Source of the DNA: UBA1181 sp963631545 | Lineage (GTDB): Bacteria > Bacteroidota > Bacteroidia > Bacteroidales > Paludibacteraceae | Length of the DNA stretch: 64,000 nucleotides | Assembly (NCBI GenBank): GCA_963631545.1 | Contig: CAVGRN010000002.1 | Span: 1 to 64,000 of the forward strand | Reading direction: 5' to 3' | In this document: piece after piece, positions 17,508-26,935 of the stretch | How positions within the stretch are numbered: position 1 is the stretch's first letter | Layout: each line of letters begins with the position of its first letter | Made by a program: the position numbers and the translations under genes | The notes under the pieces: model-generated | What the model was told of the DNA's origin: nothing | Databases searched by the model: none | What the model saw: the letters and a program-made list of their open reading frames with translations, nothing else

Positions 17508-18671
17508 CTAATACCACTCCACCCCCACAACGCTCTGCCAATACTCGCGCTCTACTGCGCGATAGGCCTCAACCATTTCGAGGTAGGCGTTCTGCTCCAT
17601 TAGATATTCTAAAAGGGTGATTTTGCCCGCTTTCATCGCCTTTTCTGACAGTTCTAAGCCTTGGTAATCGGAGGCGACGGACTGATATTGCTGCAAAAGG
17701 GTCTTCTGCGACTGCATCTTGGCATACAGACTTTTTAGTTCTATCTGCATCGACTCTTTGAGAGTCTCGTTTTGCAACGCCACCACCTGCTGATTGGCTT
17801 TCATCGTCTTCACCTTATTGCGATTCGCCCACAAGGGTAAGGCTAACCCTACGGAGAGTCCTTGGTAGTTCTCCTCTTTGGTCCACTCGCCTGCATAACC
17901 TAATTTCAGATTGGGCGCCATCTCCGCTCTCGCTGCCGAATACTCCTTCTGACTTAACTGCCGACTTTGCTCTGCCATCAACAACCTTGGATGGGTCTGC
18001 TCTACCCTACTCCACAAACTGTCGTAGGTTTCGGTGATCTCCTCAAAAGGATATTGATCGGACGAAAATTCAAGGGCATTTCCACCATTCAGCAACTTCA
18101 ACTGACTCAACAATTTCTCCCTTTCCATCGAAAGATTCTGCATTGTCGCCGTCTCTTTCAAGAGATTCAATTTCGCCTTGTTATAGTCTAACGATGTGGC
18201 TTCGCCTCGCTCCATCATCTTCTGATAGGCTGCTTCCAACTGCTGCGCGATCGTCCATCGTTTATGCGACTCGTCCGTCATAATCTTGTTATAAACTAAG
18301 TCGATAATCAATAAATCGGTCTGTAACATCACTTTTCGCCGCTCCGTTTCATACTGCAACTGATTAATGGCATTTTTCGCCGATGAAACCGAACGTTTTT
18401 TCCCAAGGATCGTTGCCCATTCCAACTCCTGCGAAACAGAGAGGTCTTTTTTATCTCCCTGACCGTCTTTCACGCCCCACTGATATCCAAACTCCACTTC
18501 TGGATTGGGTAACGCATTTCCTTCTTTATTCTCCAACTGCTGCACTTGCAGATTCTCGCGCAACACTTGCAACTCTTTGTTGTTGGTTTCTACTGCCATC
18601 CGCAAATTCCCTTGTGCATAGACGGAACTACCCAACATCAAGGCTATTATGATAAACTTACTTCTTTTCAT
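17508..18671 (-). CDS. TolC-family outer-membrane efflux protein (CzcC/CusC-like)
   Basis: This 387-residue outer-membrane channel subunit is the last gene of a tripartite RND efflux operon. A signal peptide (KFIIIALMLGSSVYA) precedes QGNLRMAVETNNKELQVLREN, the start of the long coiled helices of the OEP fold. NPEVEFGYQWG and LKLGYAGEW are outer-membrane strands. Its start overlaps the end of the pump gene by 14 bp, so translation is likely coupled. The protein is on the short side for the family (typically 400-480). Confidence 0.88.
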   Translation of the reverse strand: MKRSKFIIIALMLGSSVYAQGNLRMAVETNNKELQVLRENLQVQQLENKEGNALPNPEVEFGYQWGVKDGQGDKKDLSVSQELEWATILGKKRSVSSAKNAINQLQYETERRKVMLQTDLLIIDLVYNKIMTDESHKRWTIAQQLEAAYQKMMERGEATSLDYNKAKLNLLKETATMQNLSMEREKLLSQLKLLNGGNALEFSSDQYPFEEITETYDSLWSRVEQTHPRLLMAEQSRQLSQKEYSAARAEMAPNLKLGYAGEWTKEENYQGLSVGLALPLWANRNKVKTMKANQQVVALQNETLKESMQIELKSLYAKMQSQKTLLQQYQSVASDYQGLELSEKAMKAGKITLLEYLMEQNAYLEMVEAYRAVEREYWQSVVGVEWY

Positions 18672-21600
18672 TTTTCGTACTTTTCAGATAAATAATCGGA
18701 ATAACAAAAGCATTCAGGAACGTGGAACTGAAGAGTCCGCCGAGAATCACCTTCGCCATCGGACTCTGAATCTCATTTCCAGGCAAATCGCCTCCCAACG
18801 CCAACGGGATCATCGCCAAAGCGGATGACATCGCCGTCATAATAATCGGATTCAACCTATCCAACGAGCCGTGCATAATATTCTCGCGCAATGTTCCCCC
18901 CTCCTTACAGAGTTCGTTGTAACGATCTACCAGCAACATTCCGTTTCGGGTAGCAATGCCAAAAAGCGAGATGAAACCGATGATTGATGGAATGCTCATC
19001 TCCCAACCAGTCATCGCCACAGCAAACGCTCCCCCGATTAACGCCAACGGTAGATTTAGCAAAATTACCGTCGACTGCTTGATGCTCTTAAACTGATTGT
19101 AGAGTAACAAGAAAATCACTAAAACGGAGAAGATACAGAGTACCAACAGAGTTCGCGAAGCGGCTTGCTCACTTTCAAACTGACCGCCATACTCCACATG
19201 ATAATCTTCCGGCAGATTAACCTGCTCATCAATAATCCTCTGCACATCGTTCACAACACCTCGCAAATCTCGCCCTGCGACATTGGCTGAAACGACAATC
19301 TTACGAGAAACATTTTCGCGATTGATCGTGTTCGGTCCTGACGAAGAAACTACTTCTGCAACATATTCCAACGGCACTTTCCCTTCTTTGGTATCGACCA
19401 ATAGCGAACGTACATCATCTATGCTCTCCCTACTTTCATCTCTCACCTTCACTTTTAGGTCAAATGCTTTATTGCCTTCATACACTTGAGAAACAACTTC
19501 GCCTCCTAAAAGAACACGCACATTCTCGGCAAACTCTGCCGTTGTGATACCGTAACGCGTCAACAAATCTCTTCGAGGGATAATCTTCAACTGAGGCGAC
19601 TCAATTTGTTGTTCCACATTCAAATCTGCGATTCCATCGACTTTTTGGACTTTATTTTTTATTTCATTACCAATTTGAAAAAGTCGATTTAAATCCGATC
19701 CGAAAATCTTCACCGCAATGTTCGCTCTCGTTCCCGAAAGCATCGCATCGATACGATGAGAAATCGGCTGACCAATCTCTACTGCCACGCCTGGCAACTG
19801 CTTCATCTTCCGTCTTACCTCTGCCAACATCTCATCTTTCGAACGGTCTTTCAACTCAAACGGCGCTTCTATCTCCGAAACATTCACACCAAGTGCATGC
19901 TCGTCCAATTCTGCTCGTCCTGTCTTCCTCGCCACCGTCGTAATCTCTGGCACAGACAACAGAATCTCCTCCGCCTGCTTTCCAATTTTGTCCGATTCCA
20001 CCAAGGAAACTCCTGGCATCGTGCTGACATTTATCGTCAACGATCCCTCATTGAACGAAGGCAGAAAACTTCTTCCAAAACTGAAAAACAAAACTAACGC
20101 AACAACCAAAGCAACCATCGTAGCCGAAAGAACCACTTTTCCATGGTCGAGCGACCAGTTCAATGCACGCTGATAAACTCCCCTCAAATGTGTCGTTACC
20201 CAAGAATCCTTTTTGCCATCTGTTCCCGCTTTCTTCAACAAGAAACTACACAAGACAGGTGTCAGTGTAAGCGCCACAACCGTAGAGGCAAACAATGCCA
20301 CCACAAAGGCAATTCCCAACGGCTTCAACATTCGTCCCTCCATTCCACTCAAGAAGAACAACGGCACAAAACTTACTACAATAATCAATGTGGAATTCAG
20401 AATCGGCATTCGCACTTCTCGTGATGCTTCAAACACCACTTTCATCACGGGTAACTGATTTTCTATCGGTTTCATCCGATTTTCTTTCAGTCGTTTATAA
20501 ACATTCTCTACATCCACAATCGCATCGTCCACCAACGAACCAATCGCAATCGCCATTCCACCTATACTCATTGTGTTGATGGTCAGTCCCATCCAATGCA
20601 ACACCAAGAGGGTTACCAACAGCGACAACGGAATCGTTACCAACGAAATCACCGTCGTACGGATATTCATCAAGAAAAGCAAGAGAATAATCACCACGAA
20701 AATTGAACCTTCAATCAGTGATTCTTTGATATTATTGATAGAACTATCAATAAATTTTGATTGCCGAAAAGCATCTGTTTTAATAGAAATATCCGATGGA
20801 AGCGTCGTTTTTAGATCTTCCAAAGATTTTTCAATTTCCTCTGTCAAGTCGATGGTACTAACATTCGGTTGCTTCGTAACGGTGAGCAGAACAGCGGGTT
20901 TTGCACGATAAGAGGCGACACCTGTTTGAGGAGTCTTCGGACCAGTTTTGATCTCGGCGATATCGCCCAAAAGAATCGTTTGTCCATTTTCTTGCTTCAC
21001 CAACGAACGCTGTAAATCCTCAATCGCATTGGTCGAGAGGATTCCACGAATCACATACTCGTTGCCGTATTCATACAAGACACCGCCCGAGACATTCGTG
21101 TTCATCTCGTTCGTTGCCGCCATCACCTCGTCCAACGACACATTGGCGTTTCTCATTCTTTCGGGATGCAACAGTATCTGATACTCTTTCACATCGCCAC
21201 CCATCACTGCCACCTGAGCCACACCGCCAGTGGCCAAAAGTCGTGGTCGAATCGTCCAATCTGCCATCGTTCGCAAATCTTCCAACGAGATCGAATCGGA
21301 TGTCATACTGATGATGAGCAACTCGCCCAAAATAGAAGATTGCGGTCCCATCGTAGGATTACCTACGCCCTTTGGCAACGACTCCGTAACCATCGAGAGT
21401 TTTTCCGACACAATCTGACGGGCAATGTAGATATCCGTTCCCCAATCAAATTCAACCCAAACTACTGAAAATCCGTTGGTCGATGAGGAACGCACACGTT
21501 TCACACCCGTTGCTCCATTTACTGACGTTTCTATCGGGAAAGTTACCAATCGTTCCACCTCCTCGGCTGCCATTCCGTTGGCTTCCGTCATCACCACGAC

Positions 21601-21738
21601 AGTAGGCGCATTCAGATCTGGGAAGACATCCACCTCCATCGTCTTTGCCGTGTACAAACCAGCCACCATCAGCAAGACAGCACCTATCAAGACAACCAAC
21701 CGATTGTCTAACGAAAACTTGATTATTTTGTTCAACAT
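18658..21738 (-). CDS. czcA: RND heavy-metal efflux pump, CzcA/CusA family
   Basis: This 1,026-residue inner-membrane proton-driven pump has about twelve membrane segments in two halves. The N-terminus RLVVLIGAVLLMVAGLYTA and VDVFPDLNAPTVVVMTEA are typical of the heavy-metal efflux subfamily. The fourth-helix motif GSLVDDAIVDVENVYKRL holds the proton-relay aspartates, and the second half has GFISLFGIATRNGMLLVDR. It works with the adaptor (21754) and the TolC-like channel (17508), in the order B-A-C. The metal is not certain; the His-rich adaptor suggests a divalent cation such as Zn, Ni or Co, or Cu. Confidence 0.93.
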   Translation of the reverse strand: MLNKIIKFSLDNRLVVLIGAVLLMVAGLYTAKTMEVDVFPDLNAPTVVVMTEANGMAAEEVERLVTFPIETSVNGATGVKRVRSSSTNGFSVVWVEFDWGTDIYIARQIVSEKLSMVTESLPKGVGNPTMGPQSSILGELLIISMTSDSISLEDLRTMADWTIRPRLLATGGVAQVAVMGGDVKEYQILLHPERMRNANVSLDEVMAATNEMNTNVSGGVLYEYGNEYVIRGILSTNAIEDLQRSLVKQENGQTILLGDIAEIKTGPKTPQTGVASYRAKPAVLLTVTKQPNVSTIDLTEEIEKSLEDLKTTLPSDISIKTDAFRQSKFIDSSINNIKESLIEGSIFVVIILLLFLMNIRTTVISLVTIPLSLLVTLLVLHWMGLTINTMSIGGMAIAIGSLVDDAIVDVENVYKRLKENRMKPIENQLPVMKVVFEASREVRMPILNSTLIIVVSFVPLFFLSGMEGRMLKPLGIAFVVALFASTVVALTLTPVLCSFLLKKAGTDGKKDSWVTTHLRGVYQRALNWSLDHGKVVLSATMVALVVALVLFFSFGRSFLPSFNEGSLTINVSTMPGVSLVESDKIGKQAEEILLSVPEITTVARKTGRAELDEHALGVNVSEIEAPFELKDRSKDEMLAEVRRKMKQLPGVAVEIGQPISHRIDAMLSGTRANIAVKIFGSDLNRLFQIGNEIKNKVQKVDGIADLNVEQQIESPQLKIIPRRDLLTRYGITTAEFAENVRVLLGGEVVSQVYEGNKAFDLKVKVRDESRESIDDVRSLLVDTKEGKVPLEYVAEVVSSSGPNTINRENVSRKIVVSANVAGRDLRGVVNDVQRIIDEQVNLPEDYHVEYGGQFESEQAASRTLLVLCIFSVLVIFLLLYNQFKSIKQSTVILLNLPLALIGGAFAVAMTGWEMSIPSIIGFISLFGIATRNGMLLVDRYNELCKEGGTLRENIMHGSLDRLNPIIMTAMSSALAMIPLALGGDLPGNEIQSPMAKVILGGLFSSTFLNAFVIPIIYLKSTKNEKK

Positions 21739-21753
21739 AATCCGTTTCCTCCT

Positions 21754-22971
21754 CTAATGATTATGATTGTGCGCTGGTATGGCTGCCGTGTTCGCTGAAA
21801 GTCGCACTTGCACCGTTCCGTTCGTAACAACATTATCACCAACCGAAAGTCCCGACAAAATTTCAACCCTTTCACCGTTACTTTGACCTAATTTCACCTC
21901 CCGACGAACAAAACATTCATTCTTATGGCGAACGAATACAAAGAACAATCCTTGCGACTCGCACAAGGCAGAAACTGGTACTGAGATGACATTTTCACGC
22001 TGCGCCGCCAACAAGTAAACTTCAGCATACGCACCCGACATCAATCCGCCGACATTATCAAACTCGAAGGTCATTGCCACCGTTCCAGAGCCTTGCGAAG
22101 CATTTCTGCTATACGACAACATCTTGCCACCCAACTTGCTCAACTCGTACAAACGAGAATCATAACTCACCTTGAAATTGGCACTTCGAATATTTCCTAA
22201 ATCAGCATAATTGCGCTCTGGCACATCCACCCGCAACTGCAACGATTTATTCTTCGTAACCACAGCCAACGGAGTACCCACTTCGACATACTGACCCGAC
22301 TGTACCAAAATTGCTTTTATATACCCTTTCATCGGGGATTTTATGGCAACACCTTTGTCTGAAACACTGCCCGACAGAGAGGCATACGCCGCCTGCGCCT
22401 GCTCGTATCTTACCTTCGCATCACTATACTCTTTCATCGTTACCAACTTATCGTCGAGCAACTGCTTCATTCGCTCATATTCGGCTTTTGCACTCTCCAT
22501 TTCAATGCGCTGCTTCTGCGTCATCTCGCCATCTGCCACATTCTTCGCAGAGACGTAAGCGAAGATTTGCTCTGCTTTCATCGGACTTCCTTCTGCATAA
22601 TCGCCACTCGCAAACGTTACAATTCCATTAGTCGATGCCACTAATGAGACTTCATCATTGGTTGCCGATACAATTTTTCCACTTGCTTTAATCACTTGCG
22701 AAAAAGGTTGCAACTTCACTTCCTCCAACTGAAGATCCGCCTCTTTAGCTTGTTCCAAGGTGAAGGTTATTTCGCCATCGGGATGTTTTTCACCATCCTC
22801 GTGATGGTGTCCTTCATGGTCATGCTCTTCATCGTCTTCATCGTGATGATGAGCATCCTCGTGTTCTTCAGAATGTTCGTGCTCATGCTCGTGCTCGTTG
22901 TTTGATTTATTGCCACACGAACTGATTAGAAACAGTGCTGCCAAACAGCACACATATCCCATTTTTTTCAT
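21754..22971 (-). CDS. RND efflux periplasmic adaptor, His-rich lipoprotein (CzcB/CusB-like)
   Basis: This 405-residue membrane-fusion protein is the first gene of the efflux operon. ATG 22971 is chosen over upstream codons because it starts a lipoprotein signal (CCLAALFLISSC, lipobox Cys 17) and lies 26 nt after a promoter. Directly after the Cys comes an unusually His/Asp/Glu-rich stretch of about 40 residues, with HEHEHEHEH, HHHDEDDEEHDHEGHHHED and further His, likely to bind metal. Then come a barrel-sandwich domain, a coiled-coil hairpin (QKQRIEMESAKAEYERMKQLL) and the second lipoyl half (GVAIKSPMKGYIKAILVQSG). The C-terminus ends in HNHNH. The polyhistidine arms point to a metal substrate for the pump. 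Confidence 0.9.
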   Translation of the reverse strand: MKKMGYVCCLAALFLISSCGNKSNNEHEHEHEHSEEHEDAHHHDEDDEEHDHEGHHHEDGEKHPDGEITFTLEQAKEADLQLEEVKLQPFSQVIKASGKIVSATNDEVSLVASTNGIVTFASGDYAEGSPMKAEQIFAYVSAKNVADGEMTQKQRIEMESAKAEYERMKQLLDDKLVTMKEYSDAKVRYEQAQAAYASLSGSVSDKGVAIKSPMKGYIKAILVQSGQYVEVGTPLAVVTKNKSLQLRVDVPERNYADLGNIRSANFKVSYDSRLYELSKLGGKMLSYSRNASQGSGTVAMTFEFDNVGGLMSGAYAEVYLLAAQRENVISVPVSALCESQGLFFVFVRHKNECFVRREVKLGQSNGERVEILSGLSVGDNVVTNGTVQVRLSANTAAIPAHNHNH

Positions 22972-22996
22972 TGATATAGACCTTATTGTTACGGTA

Positions 22997-23030
22997 CAAA
23001 TATACAACAGGCGGAGTGCAACCAAGTTGC
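22997..23030 (-). promoter_or_regulatory. Promoter of the metal efflux operon
   Basis: Minus strand TATATTTG (23004-22997), an exact -7 box, with TTGCAC about 17 nt upstream. The ATG of the adaptor gene is 26 nt downstream. No clear operator palindrome is seen. Confidence 0.6.
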
Positions 23031-23050
23031 AAATAAGGCCATGCGTGAAC

Positions 23051-23085
23051 ACAAAAAGGGGCGCATCCCTACCGGACACGCCCCT
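23051..23085 (-). terminator. Terminator of the sdhCAB operon
   Basis: On the minus strand the stem AGGGGCG / CGCCCCT (15-nt loop) is followed by TTTTTGTG, 24 nt after the sdhB stop. Confidence 0.75.
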
Positions 23086-23109
23086 CTCTTATCAAGGCAC
23101 TTTCGTGTA

Positions 23110-23865
23110 TTAGTCTTTCAACTTAGCGCACAAGTACTCGCGGTTCAAACGAGCGATGTTGCTGATTGAAACGTTCTTAGGACATTCAGCCTCACAAGCA
23201 CGAGTGTTTGTACAGTTACCGAATCCGAGTTCGTCCATCTTTGCGACCATTGCCTTAGCACGACGAGCAGCCTCAATCTTACCTTGTGGCAATAGAGCCA
23301 ACTGAGAAACCTTTGCAGAAACGAACAACATTGCTGATCCGTTCTTACAAGCGGCAACACACGCACCACAACCGATACATGAAGCAGCGTCCATAGCCTC
23401 GTCAGCGATTGGCTTAGGAATGGCGATCTCGTTAGCGTCTGGCACACCACCTGTGTTAACAGAGATGTAACCACCAGCCTGCATGATCTTATCGAATGCA
23501 GAACGATCGACCATCAAGTCGCGGATAACTGGGAATGCAGCTGATCTCCAAGGCTCAACAGTGATAGTCTCACCATCCTTGAACTTACGCATGTGCAACT
23601 GGCAAGTTGTAACGTCCTCATCAGGTCCGTGAGGGTGACCGTTGACAAACATTGAGCACATACCGCAGATACCCTCGCGGCAGTCGTGGTCAAACACAAC
23701 TGGCTCTTTGCCTTCGCCGACCAGACGCTCGTTCAACACGTCGATCATCTCCAAGAATGACATCTCGGTAGAGATGTTCTTCATATCATATTCCTCAAAG
23801 AAACCCTTCTCCTTAGGACCTCTCTGACGCCAAATTCTTAATTTGAAACTTATAGTATTATCCAT
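23110..23865 (-). CDS. sdhB: Succinate dehydrogenase/fumarate reductase iron-sulfur subunit
   Basis: This 251-residue subunit carries electrons between the flavoprotein and the membrane quinone. The [2Fe-2S] ligands are in CREGICGMCSMF; the [4Fe-4S] and [3Fe-4S] ligands are in CIGCGACVAACKNGSAML and CTNTRACEAECPKN. It is the third gene of the operon, 5 bp after the flavoprotein stop. In fermentative Bacteroidota the complex usually works as fumarate reductase, making succinate; the sequence alone does not fix the direction. Confidence 0.95.
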   Translation of the reverse strand: MDNTISFKLRIWRQRGPKEKGFFEEYDMKNISTEMSFLEMIDVLNERLVGEGKEPVVFDHDCREGICGMCSMFVNGHPHGPDEDVTTCQLHMRKFKDGETITVEPWRSAAFPVIRDLMVDRSAFDKIMQAGGYISVNTGGVPDANEIAIPKPIADEAMDAASCIGCGACVAACKNGSAMLFVSAKVSQLALLPQGKIEAARRAKAMVAKMDELGFGNCTNTRACEAECPKNVSISNIARLNREYLCAKLKD

Positions 23866-23870
23866 ACGAC

Positions 23871-25829
23871 TTATTCTTTATAGTTACGTGTTTTACGTTC
23901 AGTGAACTCATAATCCAATGCTTCTTTCAAGCACTCAGGATCTTGGTTTTCACCCATATAGTGCCAGCAAGCAACGTAAGAGAATTTGTCATCATGACGC
24001 AAAGCCTCACCCTCGGCAGTCTGGTGCTCTGAACGGAAGTGTCCACCACAAGACTCCTCACGGTTGTAAGCGTCAATAGACATCAAGTAACCAATCTCAA
24101 GGAAGTCTTCCAAACGAAGTGCCTTCTCCAACTCGGTGTTCAAATCGTCTGATTTTCCAGGGATGAACAAGTTGCTGTTGAACTCTTTCTTCAACTCCTT
24201 GATTTTCTTCATTGCAGTCTCCAAAGACTCCTTTGTACGAGCCATACCAACGTACTCCCACATAATGTGACCCAACTCCTTGTGGATAGAGTCTACAGAA
24301 CGTTTTCCGTGGATGTTCATCAATCTCTTGATACGCTCGTTTACGCCCTTCTCAGCCTCAACGAACTCAGGAAGATCTGTACTCATACGTGGAACTTGGA
24401 TTTGGTCTGCCAAGTAGTTTTGGATAGTGTATGGCAATACGAAGTAACCATCTGCCAAACCTTGCATCAATGCAGAAGCACCCAAACGGTTTGCTCCGTG
24501 GTCTGAGAAGTTAGCCTCACCGATTGCGAACAATCCCTTGATAGAAGTCATCAATTCATAATCAACCCACAAACCACCCATTGTATAGTGGATAGCAGGG
24601 AAGATCATCATTGGCTCCTCGTATGGATCGTGGTCCATAATCTTGTAGTACATCTGGAACAAGTTTCCGTACTTTTGAGAAACTACGTCCTTGCCCAAAC
24701 GTTGGATAGCGTATTTGAAATCCAAGAATACTGCCAAACCTGTTGCGTTTACACCGTAACCAGCATCGCAACGCTCCTTAGCAGCACGAGACGCAACGTC
24801 GCGTGGCACCAAGTTACCGAATGCAGGGTAACGACGCTCCAAGTAGAAGTCGCGATCCTCATCTGGAATATCATTAGGACCAATCAAACCTTTTTGCAAT
24901 TTCTCTGCATCTTCCTTCTTCTTAGGAACCCAGATACGACCATCGTTACGAAGAGACTCTGACATCAAAGTCAACTTTGACTGGATATCTCCGTGAACAG
25001 GGATACAAGTTGGGTGGATCTGAGCGTAGCAAGGGTTTGCGAAGTAAGCACCCTTCTTGTAAACTTGAACAGCAGCAGAACCATTTGATCCCATAGCGTT
25101 AGTAGACAAGAAGTAAGTGTTTCCGTAACCACCAGTACCGAGAACAACTGCGTGTCCGAAGAAACGCTCGATCTTACCAGTAATCAAGTTACGAGCGATG
25201 ATACCTCTTGCGCGGTCTACACCGTCTTTATCCTTGATGAGGACAACATCCAACATCTCGTAACGAGTGAACAACTTAACAGTTCCCTTCTTAACCTGAC
25301 GGCTCAATGCTGAGTAAGCACCGAGGAGCAACTGTTGACCAGTCTGACCCTTAGCGTAGAAAGTACGAGAAACCTGCGCACCACCGAATGAACGGTTGTC
25401 GAGCAATCCTCCGTACTCACGAGCGAAAGGCACACCCTGAGCGACACATTGGTCGATAATATTGTTAGATACCTCAGCCAAGCGGTAAACGTTAGCCTCA
25501 CGGGCGCGGTAGTCACCACCCTTGATTGTATCATAGAAAAGACGGTAAACAGAGTCGCCGTCGTTTTGGTAGTTCTTAGCAGCATTGATACCTCCCTGTG
25601 CTGCGATTGAGTGAGCACGACGAGGAGAATCCTGAATGCAGAAGTTCAACACGTTGAAACCAAGCGCACCCAAAGAAGCGGCAGCCGAAGCACCAGCCAA
25701 ACCGGTACCCACGACGATAACATCCAATTTACGCTTGTTTGCAGGGTTCACCAATTTCTGGTGATCCTTGTAGTTCGTCCACTTTTCCGCCAACGGACCC
25801 TGTGGAATTTTGGAATTTATTTCAGCCAT
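23871..25829 (-). CDS. sdhA: Succinate dehydrogenase/fumarate reductase flavoprotein subunit
   Basis: This 652-residue FAD-binding subunit holds the dicarboxylate site. ATG 25829 (MAEINSK) is preferred; two codons upstream is only a TTG. The FAD loop is VVGTGLAGASAAASLGALGF, the FAD-linkage segment is RRAHSIAAQGGINAAKNY, and substrate-site residues lie in HPTCIPVHG and in the capping-domain segment SLRNDGRIW. The close of the protein, NREESCGGHFRSEHQT, is typical. The length fits the Bacteroidota and B-type enzymes (about 640-660). It lies between sdhC (54 bp upstream) and sdhB. Confidence 0.95.
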   Translation of the reverse strand: MAEINSKIPQGPLAEKWTNYKDHQKLVNPANKRKLDVIVVGTGLAGASAAASLGALGFNVLNFCIQDSPRRAHSIAAQGGINAAKNYQNDGDSVYRLFYDTIKGGDYRAREANVYRLAEVSNNIIDQCVAQGVPFAREYGGLLDNRSFGGAQVSRTFYAKGQTGQQLLLGAYSALSRQVKKGTVKLFTRYEMLDVVLIKDKDGVDRARGIIARNLITGKIERFFGHAVVLGTGGYGNTYFLSTNAMGSNGSAAVQVYKKGAYFANPCYAQIHPTCIPVHGDIQSKLTLMSESLRNDGRIWVPKKKEDAEKLQKGLIGPNDIPDEDRDFYLERRYPAFGNLVPRDVASRAAKERCDAGYGVNATGLAVFLDFKYAIQRLGKDVVSQKYGNLFQMYYKIMDHDPYEEPMMIFPAIHYTMGGLWVDYELMTSIKGLFAIGEANFSDHGANRLGASALMQGLADGYFVLPYTIQNYLADQIQVPRMSTDLPEFVEAEKGVNERIKRLMNIHGKRSVDSIHKELGHIMWEYVGMARTKESLETAMKKIKELKKEFNSNLFIPGKSDDLNTELEKALRLEDFLEIGYLMSIDAYNREESCGGHFRSEHQTAEGEALRHDDKFSYVACWHYMGENQDPECLKEALDYEFTERKTRNYKE

Positions 25830-25883
25830 AATCAAATAGTATCTTTTTTCTATTAAATCAAATTTCTTTGAAGCCCGGGCAGG

Positions 25884-26567
25884 TTAGCAGCAGCCCATAA
25901 CGCTCTTAACATAGGCAACCACAACCACTGCGGCGAAGCAGATGAACACGAGGGATGCGACGATGTTAGCGATGCATCTCAAACGTGGGAACCAAGTCTG
26001 GTTGTTCCAACCGATTGTCTGGAATGCACTCCAAAATCCGTGTGTCAAGTGGAACCAAATTGCTGCAAACCAAACGAGGTAGAGAATGCAGATGATTGGG
26101 TTAGCGAATGTAGCCTGAATCAAAGCGGCACCGTCGGCAAACTGTCCTTCGTATGCTGCCGTAGCACCCATAATCTCTGGCAACTGCATCTTAGCCCAGA
26201 AGTGAGTCAAGTGGAGAGCCAAGCCCAAAACCACAACCACACCCAACACGAACATATTGCGCGAAGCCCACTCAACCTCTGCTGGCAAGTTATGGCAAGC
26301 GTAACCCTGACCGCCACGAGCCTTCTGGTTGCGGAGCGTCAGGATAGAGGCGAAGACGATATGCACAAGGAAGCCGGCAGCCAACACCGCGGTGCCGACC
26401 AGCGCATACCAGTTCGCGCCGAGAAACTCACATATCGCATTGTACGCCTCACCACTGAAAATGGCGACGACATTCATCGACATGTGAAAAATCAGAAACA
26501 AAATGAGAAAAAGTCCTGAGATGCTCATAATCAACTTTCTCCCAATGGATGAATCAATTAACCACAT
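25884..26567 (-). CDS. sdhC: Succinate dehydrogenase/fumarate reductase cytochrome b subunit
   Basis: This 227-residue membrane anchor belongs to the five-helix, di-haem B-type family. Hydrophobic segments include MSISGLFLILFLIFHMSMNV, ALVGTAVLAAGFLVHIVFA, FVLGVVVVLGLALHLTHFW, ICILYLVWFAAIWFHLTHGF and the C-terminal VASLVFICFAAVVVVAYV. Histidines in FHMSMN, LVHIVF, LHLTHFW and FHLTHGFW are the expected haem ligands. It is the first gene of the sdhCAB operon and sets the quinone (probably menaquinone) link. Confidence 0.93.
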   Translation of the reverse strand: MWLIDSSIGRKLIMSISGLFLILFLIFHMSMNVVAIFSGEAYNAICEFLGANWYALVGTAVLAAGFLVHIVFASILTLRNQKARGGQGYACHNLPAEVEWASRNMFVLGVVVVLGLALHLTHFWAKMQLPEIMGATAAYEGQFADGAALIQATFANPIICILYLVWFAAIWFHLTHGFWSAFQTIGWNNQTWFPRLRCIANIVASLVFICFAAVVVVAYVKSVMGCC

Positions 26568-26871
26568 AAGTTTTTGAATTTAAATGAATATTTTATGTTT
26601 ATAGTTTTTCAGCTGACTCACATGCATTTTTGGGGGCGACACATTTCGCTCGATTCCGCAACCGCGGACGCAAAAAGGCAAAAACCCACACAAAAATATA
26701 AAAAATTAGGAATAGGACTTTTTTTCAGAGAAATATCATAGCGGAAAAACGAATTATTTTCGCATTGGGAGTGGGAAACACCCGAGGCTGGCGGTTGGGA
26801 TACCCTGGGATGACGCCAGCACTCAAATGACGTTTCAACCTGCGGTTTCCAAATTTTTCCATACCTTTGAC
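26568..26871. other. Intergenic region between sdhC and the lipoprotein gene
   Basis: No gene is supported. It must hold the leftward sdhCAB promoter, but I find no exact TAnnTTTG box for it. A GCTGGCG / CGCCAGC inverted repeat with a 16-nt loop lies at about 26780-26810. The 88-codon minus-strand frame here has no features of a real protein. Confidence 0.5.
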
Positions 26872-26879
26872 CCCACAAT
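26872..26879 (+). promoter_or_regulatory. -7 promoter element of the lipoprotein gene
   Basis: TACCTTTG, an exact TAnnTTTG box, 56 nt upstream of ATG 26936. Confidence 0.55.
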
Positions 26880-26935
26880 TTCAATCTCTAAATACGACAA
26901 ATTTTCCCCCACGTCCAATATTAATCCATAACGAT

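Noticed and set aside
21754..22971. Start of the efflux adaptor 36 codons further upstream
   Set aside because: The longer form would bury the lipoprotein signal and would begin upstream of the promoter.
26618..26884. 88-codon minus-strand reading frame
   Set aside because: No signal, domain or promoter; it overlaps the promoter of the lipoprotein gene.
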